Assembly: GCA_903970475.1 (NCBI GenBank) | Contig: CAJCIQ010000111.1 | Location: 1 to 38,001, forward strand | Direction of reading: 5' to 3' | Length of the DNA stretch: 38,001 nucleotides | Source of the DNA: Beijerinckiaceae bacterium | GTDB lineage: Bacteria; Bacteroidota; Bacteroidia; Chitinophagales; Chitinophagaceae | Shown: in pieces, positions 8,808-15,501 of the stretch | How positions within the stretch are numbered: the first letter of the stretch is position 1 | Layout: each line of letters starts with the position of its first letter | Notes under the pieces: model-generated | Told to the model about the DNA's origin: nothing | Database searches by the model: none | The model's input: the letters and a program-made list of their open reading frames with translations, nothing else | Program-made: the position numbers and the translations under genes

Positions 8808-9737
8808 TTACTGGACTTTGGCGCTTCTAATATTAAATGGCAAAATTGCGGGCACAAGATAGGCTCTTCTGAATATCAATTGTCCCCTTTGGTATTTTAA
8901 AAAGTCTGCAAACCCTGTTCCCAACCCATCGTAATTCTCCTTCATTATATAATATAATCCTCGCCTAAAAGAATAACGATTTGTTAAAATTTGCTCCTGG
9001 GTCGGGTACAGATAGGGTTGATCGGGACAAAGGGCACATTGAATGGAGGCGATTCTTACTTTGGCTCGGTAAGCTGCCTGCACACTATCTTCCGGATTAC
9101 CAATCCAATTAACACCTACATAACCTATAGCGTCCGGATGACTTGCCACATAGTCAATCACTCCAGTAGAATTAGCGGCTGCAAAAACATGACCAGCACC
9201 AAATCCTGCCCCCCTTAGAATCGAGTCAAGCGCATACCTTACGGTGGAGGTAGCCGTTAATCCATCGAATACGGACGTATATACTTTCCCTTGTGGACTG
9301 GGTTTACCCTGCAGTATACCCGATAATTGATCCACTGTAAAACCTGTATCAGGAGCCTGATTGTTGACAATGATAGCCACAGCATCGTAGGCCAGTATGT
9401 CAAAAGAAGGGGAATACTGCAGCCTGCCCTGATAATATTGCACCTCCTTATAAGTTAATCCCCTGGTCACAAATACCATGCGGATGCTGTCATTGGAGAG
9501 GTCCTTTAAGCAGGCTGCTTCTGGTTTATAAGAAGCAACAATGTTCGCTTTGGGGTTGGAAGCCCTGAAAACCTTCAATTCTTCCTCCATGACAGGACGA
9601 AAAGATTCGTCTGCACTTATACGGATTGTTCCAGAATTTCTGGTATCGCTGGGTAGTCCCTTTCCGGTCTCCGATTCGTTACATCCCAGGGATAAAGCAA
9701 TGAGTACCAGGCAGCCCCAACTATATATTCGATTCAT
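8808..9737 (-). CDS. PstS-like substrate-binding lipoprotein
   Basis: The 309-residue product begins with a lipoprotein signal ending LSLGC, with C19 as the likely lipidated residue. It then has the fold pattern of phosphate-type periplasmic binding proteins: GTIRISADESFRPVMEEEL near the start, DGLTATSTVRYALDSIL in the middle, SHPDAIGYVGVNWIG later, and a C-terminal YYIMKENYDGLGTGFADFL followed by a GQLIFRRAYLVPA segment. No pstC, pstA or pstB genes flank it, so it does not obviously serve an ABC importer here. It starts directly after the stop of the 77-residue membrane protein, with no base between, which suggests translational coupling. Phosphate as ligand is an inference from family only. 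Confidence 0.8.
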   Translation of the reverse strand: MNRIYSWGCLVLIALSLGCNESETGKGLPSDTRNSGTIRISADESFRPVMEEELKVFRASNPKANIVASYKPEAACLKDLSNDSIRMVFVTRGLTYKEVQYYQGRLQYSPSFDILAYDAVAIIVNNQAPDTGFTVDQLSGILQGKPSPQGKVYTSVFDGLTATSTVRYALDSILRGAGFGAGHVFAAANSTGVIDYVASHPDAIGYVGVNWIGNPEDSVQAAYRAKVRIASIQCALCPDQPYLYPTQEQILTNRYSFRRGLYYIMKENYDGLGTGFADFLKYQRGQLIFRRAYLVPAILPFNIRSAKVQ

Positions 9738-9971
9738 TCAATACTTTTTAAGGATGCCCCGGTAAATGCGCCATCCCCCATAAATGAAACTAAGGATACC
9801 CAATGCAATGGCTATGGGTTGGGAGATCAAGTCCACCTGGACTCCAAAATGTTTGCCGAAAATAAGTAGGAAGGCGACCCCTACGTAAATTATTCCCATA
9901 GCTATGTGAGTGGTGGAACGTACTCTCTCAGAGAGTTTCGCCCTGCTATCCTGTGTGTCCTGCGTATCCAT
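9738..9971 (-). CDS. Small two-helix membrane protein of unknown function
   Basis: The 77-residue product has a polar N-terminus of about 20 residues, a hydrophobic helix (roughly residues 23-37), a second helix (roughly 47-65) and a basic tail WRIYRGILKKY. The ATG at 9971 was chosen over a TTG eight codons upstream. The stop codon abuts the start of the PstS-like lipoprotein gene, so the two are probably translated together. I do not recognise the family; a C-terminal-to-cytoplasm helical hairpin is the simplest topology. Confidence 0.65.
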   Translation of the reverse strand: MDTQDTQDSRAKLSERVRSTTHIAMGIIYVGVAFLLIFGKHFGVQVDLISQPIAIALGILSFIYGGWRIYRGILKKY

Positions 9972-9999
9972 AATCCTATTGTCAGAGTTGGGCAAGATA

Positions 10000-10056
10000 A
10001 GTAAAAATTGAACAACCGTCGGCGGGCCTCCTAGATTTAATGTGGCCCACCAACGG
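10000..10056 (-). terminator. Terminator after tonB
   Basis: On the minus strand a 13-base arm (10044-10056) pairs with a second arm (10016-10028) across a 15-base loop, with only two G-U wobbles. It is followed by a T-rich run ending in five T (TTGTTCAATTTTT). It starts 17 bases after the tonB stop and separates tonB from the three-gene unit downstream. Confidence 0.75.
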
Positions 10057-10072
10057 TTTTAAGCGATTCGAT

Positions 10073-10918
10073 CTAGTTTCGCGCAAAGATGACGGGTAGG
10101 GTAAAATACACGGGTACAGCCCTTCCATTTTGTATACCCGGTTTCCACTTTGGCATATGCTTCACCACCCGGAGCACCTCTTCATCAAAAACAGCTCCAC
10201 CGGTTTGCAGAACAGCACAGGCGCTGATGGTCCCATCCTTATCTACTACAAAACAGACCACAACCCTTTTCTGAGCCCCTTCCTCCAGTTCGTCCGGAGT
10301 TTCCATGTTGCGCATCAGGTACTTTCGGAGCGCGTCCTCCCCTCCCGGGAACATGGGCATTTGTTCCACACTCCTGAATGGCTCCCCATTTCCCACCTCC
10401 GTCTCCGTTGCTTTTGCTGTGCCTGAACCTGAGCCAGTAGTCCCAACCGCCCCAGGCACTCCCGTACCAGGGGAAGTCGTTGCTCCAATAGTTGTATTTG
10501 CCAAGGTTTCTTGAGGGGGGATCATTTTCGCCGGATCTGGTACATCAACCAGTTTGAGGGCCGTTACTGCAATGGTGGGCGGCGCAGGAGCCAATTGCGG
10601 CTGTGCAGGATGCAAAATGGCCGGTCGCACAATCGGATGTTCAATGGGCTTTTTTTCCTCCGGGGGTGGCTGCAAATCCACGATGGTCGGATGCATCGGC
10701 GCTATGGGGTCGAAGATCGGCGCGATCGGAGGATGCGCGCTTTTCCATTCCAATCCTGCACCCAGAAGCAACACGCCCCCCAGCATAAATGCCATACTTT
10801 TTTTGAGCCTTGCCGGATACTCTCTTCTCAGGAGGTAAGCTCCATAAGATTTGTTGCGGTTGGCAAAAAGGACGTCCAGCACATCCTCTTTGGACATGTA
10901 GTGGTTGAGCATTTCCAT
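10073..10918 (-). CDS. tonB: TonB family energy transducer
   Basis: TonB couples the inner-membrane proton gradient to outer-membrane transporters. The 281-residue protein has a cytoplasmic N-terminus with the Bacteroidota-typical FANRNKSYGAYLLRREY (about residues 18-34), one membrane helix (about 41-57), a Pro-rich periplasmic linker (about 62-145), a Gly/Thr-rich stretch and a C-terminal TonB domain (about 188-279, with MFPGGEDALRKYL and the terminal MPKWKPGIQNG...VYFTLPV). ExbB and ExbD genes, which such TonB proteins need, are not adjacent. It has its own terminator and is divergent from hisS across 161 bases. Confidence 0.92.
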   Translation of the reverse strand: MEMLNHYMSKEDVLDVLFANRNKSYGAYLLRREYPARLKKSMAFMLGGVLLLGAGLEWKSAHPPIAPIFDPIAPMHPTIVDLQPPPEEKKPIEHPIVRPAILHPAQPQLAPAPPTIAVTALKLVDVPDPAKMIPPQETLANTTIGATTSPGTGVPGAVGTTGSGSGTAKATETEVGNGEPFRSVEQMPMFPGGEDALRKYLMRNMETPDELEEGAQKRVVVCFVVDKDGTISACAVLQTGGAVFDEEVLRVVKHMPKWKPGIQNGRAVPVYFTLPVIFARN

Positions 10919-11029
10919 ATGGTTTTAGTGATGAAGTATGTCTCCACTATCTAAGATGACGAAACAGGAATTTTCCATACGGATTTTCACACATAAGGAA
11001 AACTTTAACAACTATTAGGCGTGGTAGCT

Positions 11030-11075
11030 TAACTTCGCGCCCATGCCCTTGCGGCCAAACAGGACCTTAAATTAG
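11030..11075 (+). promoter_or_regulatory. Probable hisS promoter with a 10-codon upstream ORF
   Basis: TAACTTCG (11030-11037) resembles the -7 consensus TAnnTTTG with one change, and a TTT lies 23 bases upstream as a weak -33. Five bases after the box is an ATG (11043) that opens MPLRPNRTLN and stops at 11073-11075, four bases before the hisS ATG and in a different frame. The box, the following CGCCC and the ATG spacing are the same as in front of rlmN. No histidine codons occur in the short ORF, so classical His attenuation is not supported. Confidence 0.45.
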
Positions 11076-11079
11076 TTGT

Positions 11080-12489
11080 ATGCCTAAGCCATCCCTCCCT
11101 TCAGGGACAAGAGATTTTGGACCGGAGACAGTCAGAAAGCGGAATTATATCCTCAATACCATCAGAGGCGTGTTCGAATTGTATGGATTCCAACCATTGG
11201 AAACACCGGCTATGGAGAACCTGGAAACACTGATGGGTAAATACGGAGAAGAAGGCGATAAATTAATTTTCAAAATCCTGAACAACGGGCTTGACTTGCC
11301 CGAGAAAGAGGCATCCGCCCGGGAAGCATTTGAGCTGGTCCTTAAAGGGAAGAACACCAAAGAACTGACCGAACGCGCCCTCAAATACGACCTCACCATT
11401 CCCTTTGCGCGTTATGTGGCCATGAACCATGGGCAATTGACCTTCCCGTTCAGGCGATATCAAATTCAGCCCGTATGGAGAGCTGACCGGCCACAAAAAG
11501 GCAGATACAGGGAGTTCACCCAATGTGATGTGGACGTAGTGGGCAGTTACAGCTTACTCAATGAGGTAGAGCTTGCCGGTGTATATCATTCGGTATTGAC
11601 CAGATTGGGCCTTTATGGGTATGAGTTAAGGGTAAACAGCCGTAAGATCCTGGCAGCGCTCGCTGAGGTTTGCGGAGGGGCAGAAAAACTCACCGAGATC
11701 ACAGTGGCTATCGATAAACTGGATAAAATAGGTTTAGAGAAAGTGAAAGAGGAGCTCTCCTCCAGAGGGTTGACAGCCCAGCAAATAGAAACTATTGCCC
11801 AATATCTGGCTATTGAAGGAACCAACGCAGAAAAGATCCATCAGGCCTCAGCCTTAATTGGCAGCACAGAACTGGGAAAGAAAGGCCTGGAAGAAATATC
11901 CTTCCTGATGGATCACCTCTATTCAAGCGCCGGAAACATTCCAGGTAATGCCCCGGCGCCTATTGGAGCAGGACCCAACCTCGTCGTAGATTTTACCCTG
12001 GCCAGAGGATTGAATTATTATACCGGATTGATTTTTGAAGTCAAGGCACCCCCCACCGTTACCATGGGTAGTATTGGCGGCGGCGGCAGGTATGATGACC
12101 TCACCGGTACTTTTGGGGTACCCAATGTTCCTGGTGTAGGTATCAGTTTTGGGGTAGACAGGATTTATGATGTATTGGAAGAATTGAAACTATTTCCCGA
12201 TAACGTCTATACGGGTACACAGGTGCTGTTTTTCAACATGGGTATTCAGGAAAGCAAAACCGCTTTATCCCTATTGCAGCAGCTCCGGGGTATTGGCGTA
12301 CGCTCTGAGATCTATCATGAACAAGCCAAAATGGATAAGCAATTCAAGTACGCTGAAAAACGGAATATTCCCTTCGTAGTAATTATTGGTTCTTCCGAGC
12401 TGGAACAAAATACCTGTGTCATTAAAAACCTGGACAAAGGAGAACAGCAAACCGTCAGCCAGGAAACCCTGGTAAGGTTTCCGTTCTAG
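11080..12489 (+). CDS. hisS: Histidine--tRNA ligase
   Basis: This class II synthetase charges tRNA-His with histidine in the cytoplasm. The 469-residue protein starts MPKPSLPSGTRDF, the usual entry into motif 1. It shows motif 2 around FRRYQIQPVWRADRPQKGRYREF, the histidine-binding ARGLNYYTG, and motif 3 as GVGISFGVDRIYDVL, followed by a C-terminal anticodon-binding domain from about residue 380. The catalytic core has the long insertion seen in Bacteroidota and eukaryotic-like HisRS. It is a single gene, convergent with the DinB-like gene downstream. Confidence 0.96.
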   Translation: MPKPSLPSGTRDFGPETVRKRNYILNTIRGVFELYGFQPLETPAMENLETLMGKYGEEGDKLIFKILNNGLDLPEKEASAREAFELVLKGKNTKELTERALKYDLTIPFARYVAMNHGQLTFPFRRYQIQPVWRADRPQKGRYREFTQCDVDVVGSYSLLNEVELAGVYHSVLTRLGLYGYELRVNSRKILAALAEVCGGAEKLTEITVAIDKLDKIGLEKVKEELSSRGLTAQQIETIAQYLAIEGTNAEKIHQASALIGSTELGKKGLEEISFLMDHLYSSAGNIPGNAPAPIGAGPNLVVDFTLARGLNYYTGLIFEVKAPPTVTMGSIGGGGRYDDLTGTFGVPNVPGVGISFGVDRIYDVLEELKLFPDNVYTGTQVLFFNMGIQESKTALSLLQQLRGIGVRSEIYHEQAKMDKQFKYAEKRNIPFVVIIGSSELEQNTCVIKNLDKGEQQTVSQETLVRFPF

Positions 12490-12520
12490 CACCGGCCCAG
12501 CCAGCCCCCTGGCTGGTGCC
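12489..12520. terminator. Hairpin between convergent hisS and DinB-like genes
   Basis: GCACC...CAGCCAG, four C, CTGGCTG...GGTGC can fold into a GC-rich stem with one bulge, placed exactly between the two converging stop codons. There is no clear T tract on either side, so it is at best a bidirectional terminator or pause hairpin. Confidence 0.4.
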
Positions 12521-12522
12521 GT

Positions 12523-13023
12523 CTAGGGTGCGTAGATCTGTTTCAAATGGTGCTCGACGTGCGCCACATAATCAGAGAACACCCAGCCCAGGTTTCTCAG
12601 GACCCCATCCTCATATCCGGGATAAACCGGAAGACTGAGCTGATGCTCACTCAGGCCTTCTATGATAAAGATGATCTGACGATTGAGGCTTTCCCAAAGG
12701 CCTATGAGATGGGGTAAGGGTAAATCCTGGTATCGGTTCAGCTTCACCAGTCCTACCTGATTATAAGGACGAATCACAAATGGAGAATGGGTTAGCGGAA
12801 TAGCCGTGAACCGTACCAGGTTATGGATGGCCGAATCCACCAGATGACCCAATATTTCCTTCTTAGACCAGGTGTCAGTTGTCGCCTTATACAATAACTT
12901 CTCCTCAGGCAATCCCTGAAAGTAAGCAGGCAGTACCGCCATATGTCCTTTCAGATAGCCGACAGCGGCTTGTGGTTCCTCCCCTTCAGTAAATCCACTT
13001 TTCATCCAATGAGTGGTGGCCAT
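12523..13023 (-). CDS. DinB-like (DinB_2) four-helix metalloprotein
   Basis: The 166-residue protein matches the DinB/YfiT-like fold: an N-terminal helix, WSKKEILGHLVDSAIHNLVRF, and a C-terminal DYVAHVEHHLKQI. The likely metal ligands are H60 with H155 and H159. Many members are thiol-dependent transferases or have no known activity, so the substrate cannot be stated. The ATG at 13023 was chosen because the upstream extension in frame reads through the end of the thiolase gene and is Cys-rich and unlike the family. It lies 47 bases after the thiolase stop with a GC hairpin between. Confidence 0.85.
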   Translation of the reverse strand: MATTHWMKSGFTEGEEPQAAVGYLKGHMAVLPAYFQGLPEEKLLYKATTDTWSKKEILGHLVDSAIHNLVRFTAIPLTHSPFVIRPYNQVGLVKLNRYQDLPLPHLIGLWESLNRQIIFIIEGLSEHQLSLPVYPGYEDGVLRNLGWVFSDYVAHVEHHLKQIYAP

Positions 13024-13044
13024 ATTTGTTGATATTTTAGGTAC

Positions 13045-13059
13045 TGGCGCTTCGCGCCA
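13045..13059. repeat. Short perfect palindrome between thiolase and DinB-like genes
   Basis: TGGCGC-TTC-GCGCCA forms a six-bp stem with a three-base loop in the 47-base gap. A related element, TGGCGCC-CTTT-GGCGCCA, occurs at 32006-32023. It has no T tract on the minus strand, so it is not a clear terminator. Confidence 0.5.
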
Positions 13060-13070
13060 AAAACATATGC

Positions 13071-14273
13071 TTACGAATGCACACCCTCTACAACAATAGC
13101 AGCTCCCTGACCAACCCCTACACACATAGTAGCCAATCCATACCTGGACTTTCTCCTGCCCATTTCATGCACCAGGGTGGTGGTTATCCTTGCCCCACTG
13201 CAACCCAAAGGATGCCCAATGGCAATGGCGCCCCCATTGACATTCACCTTTGCCGGATCCAGGCCCAGGTCTCCCATACAAGCCAGGGATTGAACCGCGA
13301 ACGCCTCATTCAATTCCACTAGGTCCAAGGCCCCTACAGATAATCCACTCCTTTCCAGGGCTTTTCTGGTCGCGGGCACCGGACCAATACCCATGATGGC
13401 TGGATCTACTCCGGCTATGGCTGAGGATATAATCCTGGCCAAAGGTTTCAGTCCCAACCGCTTTACAGCCGATTCACTGGCCAGTAATACAGCAGATGCG
13501 CCGTCATTGATGCCTGAAGCATTGCCCGCAGTTACCGTACCACCTTTGGCAAAGGCAGGTTTTAACCCAGCCAGTTTTTCCAGGGAAGTTGCCCTGGGCG
13601 GTTCGTCTTTGGAAACGATGACCTGTTCCTGCTTGTTGGGGCTGATGGCAACAGGAATGATCTCCCTTTCCCATTTACCTGCCGCTAAGGCAAGCGCGTA
13701 CTTCTCTTGACTGGACAAAGCAAACCGATCTTGCTCCTCCCTGCCAATGCCCCAGCGAACCGCAACGTTTTCAGCGGTTTCTCCCATAGAATATGGATAG
13801 TACAAGGCGGCTAATTGAGGATTGGTAAACCTCCAGCCTATGGTAGAATCGTAGATCTCCGTTTTTCTGGACCAAGCGCCCTCACTTTTGGGCATAACCA
13901 GGGGAGCCCTGGTCATGCTTTCCACCCCACCGGCAATATACAGGTCCCCTTCCCCACAGCGAATAGCCCTGGAGGCATCCATAATCGCCTGCAAACCAGA
14001 GGCGCAAAGCCGATTTACGGTATTACCGCCTACCGTTACCGGAAGACCGGCCAATAGCGCAGCCATCCTGGCCACGTCCCTATTGTCTTCCCCGGCTTGG
14101 TTGGTTGCTCCGGCAATGACATCCTCTATTTCCGAAGGGTCTATGGTTGGATTTCTGGTCAATAACGACTTAATAACCAAGGCCAGCAAATCGTCTGGCC
14201 GGCAAGTGCTCAGGATCCCCCCATAGCGCCCCATGGGCGTTCTGACGGCATCTATGATATAGGCTGTTTCCAT
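13071..14273 (-). CDS. Thiolase (acetyl-CoA acyltransferase; PcaF/PaaJ-like)
   Basis: Thiolases cleave or form 3-oxoacyl-CoA with acetyl-CoA. The 400-residue protein has the nucleophile C90 in [20 protein letters not shown]-like [11 protein letters not shown]354 in GHPLGCSG and C384 in the C-terminal [11 protein letters not shown]. The length of 400 and the wording around C90 resemble 3-oxoadipyl-CoA thiolases, but no aromatic degradation genes are nearby, so general beta-oxidation or ketone metabolism is equally possible. The start [13 protein letters not shown] at 14273 fits the family; an ATG 12 codons upstream is possible. A promoter at 14320-14327 reads toward it. Confidence 0.92.
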   Translation of the reverse strand: METAYIIDAVRTPMGRYGGILSTCRPDDLLALVIKSLLTRNPTIDPSEIEDVIAGATNQAGEDNRDVARMAALLAGLPVTVGGNTVNRLCASGLQAIMDASRAIRCGEGDLYIAGGVESMTRAPLVMPKSEGAWSRKTEIYDSTIGWRFTNPQLAALYYPYSMGETAENVAVRWGIGREEQDRFALSSQEKYALALAAGKWEREIIPVAISPNKQEQVIVSKDEPPRATSLEKLAGLKPAFAKGGTVTAGNASGINDGASAVLLASESAVKRLGLKPLARIISSAIAGVDPAIMGIGPVPATRKALERSGLSVGALDLVELNEAFAVQSLACMGDLGLDPAKVNVNGGAIAIGHPLGCSGARITTTLVHEMGRRKSRYGLATMCVGVGQGAAIVVEGVHS

Positions 14274-14319
14274 GAAATGATGTAGCTCTCTGAATTGATA
14301 AGCCCTCATATGAGGATAC

Positions 14320-14350
14320 CAAAAATAGGAAGTTTTAGGTTCCTGGCTAA
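14320..14350 (-). promoter_or_regulatory. Promoter of the thiolase gene
   Basis: On the minus strand TATTTTTG (14320-14327) is a full match to TAnnTTTG and is preceded after 19 bases by TTAG. It is divergent from, and overlaps, the rlmN promoter region. Confidence 0.5.
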
Positions 14351-14374
14351 TTCCGTCAATTTAAGGTACCTTTG
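14343..14374 (+). promoter_or_regulatory. Promoter of rlmN, with -7 box five bases before the ATG
   Basis: TACCTTTG (14367-14374) is a full match to the TAnnTTTG -7 box. A weak -33 (CTG, 14343-14345) lies 21 bases upstream. The rlmN ATG is at 14380, only five bases after the box, so the transcript would start at or within a few bases of the start codon. Confidence 0.6.
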
Positions 14375-14379
14375 CACCC

Positions 14380-15432
14380 ATGTTGGATACGGTGAAAAAA
14401 CGGAACATAAGGCATTTAAGTCTGCAAGAACTGGAAGGCTATTTCGCTGAAATGGGACAGCCTAAATTCAGGGCAAAGCAGGTTTACGAATGGTTATGGC
14501 AGAAAAAAGCCCGTACGTTCAACGACATGACCAACCTCAGCCTTACCCTCCGGGCCGGACTGAGTGAGGCTTTTTCCCTACCGGCATTGCGTGTGGATGC
14601 TTCTCAGTTCAGCAGTGACGGCACCGTCAAATCCCGATTCAAAACCCATGATGGACATTTGGTAGAAGGTGTATTAATCCCTACCGAAGAAAGACAGACC
14701 GCCTGTGTGAGCTCTCAGATCGGATGCTCCCTGAGCTGTAAATTTTGTGCGACCGGTTATATGGGTAGGAAGAGGAACCTGGATTACGATGAGATCTATG
14801 ACGAAGTAGTGCTCCTCAACCAGCAAGCCGAAGCCACCTATGGAAAGAAGTTGAGCAATATAGTCTTCATGGGCATGGGTGAACCCTTGCTGAACTATAG
14901 GAATGTGCTGGCAGCCATTGAGCGAATAGGTGCTCCGGATGGCTTGGGCATGAGCCCTCGTCGCATTACCGTCTCTACAGCAGGTGTGGCTAAAATGATC
15001 AAACAATTGGGTGACGACAAGGTTCGCTTTAAGCTGGCCTTATCCCTTCATGCGCCTAATGATCAGAAGCGCAGTGAAATCATGCCTATCAATGAGACCA
15101 ACAACCTCAAAGCCCTGATCGAAGCTTTAAACTACTTCTATAAGGAAACGGGCAATGAAATCACCCTGGAGTATATTCTGTTCAACAACTTCAATGATTC
15201 CCTCAAAGACGCGGAGGAACTCGTTAAAGTGTATCGCCAGATCCCCGCTGACCTGGTGAACATCATTGAATATAACCCCATCGAAGCAGCCCGTTTCACC
15301 AAACCCCCAGAAGCCACTATTGAACAGTTTATGGATTACCTGAGCGCCAATCGTGTTAACGCACGCCTGCGCAAAAGCCGGGGAAAAGACATAGACGCCG
15401 CCTGCGGACAACTGGCCAACAAGGCCTCCTAA
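14380..15432 (+). CDS. rlmN: Dual-specificity 23S rRNA/tRNA adenine C2-methyltransferase RlmN
   Basis: RlmN is a radical SAM enzyme that methylates C2 of A2503 in 23S rRNA and A37 in some tRNAs. The 350-residue protein has an N-terminal RNA-binding part with FRAKQVYEWLWQKK, then the radical SAM triad CSLSCKFC (about residues 115-122), GMGEPLLNY and the C-terminal CGQLA whose Cys is the methyl-carrying residue. Only Q rather than A-class features are seen, so Cfr is not indicated. It has its own promoter directly in front and a hairpin terminator after it. Confidence 0.95.
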   Translation: MLDTVKKRNIRHLSLQELEGYFAEMGQPKFRAKQVYEWLWQKKARTFNDMTNLSLTLRAGLSEAFSLPALRVDASQFSSDGTVKSRFKTHDGHLVEGVLIPTEERQTACVSSQIGCSLSCKFCATGYMGRKRNLDYDEIYDEVVLLNQQAEATYGKKLSNIVFMGMGEPLLNYRNVLAAIERIGAPDGLGMSPRRITVSTAGVAKMIKQLGDDKVRFKLALSLHAPNDQKRSEIMPINETNNLKALIEALNYFYKETGNEITLEYILFNNFNDSLKDAEELVKVYRQIPADLVNIIEYNPIEAARFTKPPEATIEQFMDYLSANRVNARLRKSRGKDIDAACGQLANKAS

Positions 15433-15440
15433 TACGTAAA

Positions 15441-15464
15441 GGATCCTCACCACTGTGAAGATCC
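15441..15464 (+). terminator. Possible terminator after rlmN
   Basis: GGATC-c-TCAC, loop CACT, GTGA-a-GATCC makes a nine-pair stem with one mismatch, eight bases after the rlmN stop. The following ACTTCATTCCTGTT is only moderately T-rich. Confidence 0.45.
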
Positions 15465-15501
15465 ACTTCATTCCTGTTGTAAAACAGTAAACTTCATTTG
15501 T

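Noticed and set aside
13024-13125. Cys-rich N-terminal extension of the DinB-like protein
   Set aside because: It reads antisense-free but through the end of the thiolase gene in another frame, contains an implausible Cys-rich string and is unlike the family, which starts at the ATG at 13023.
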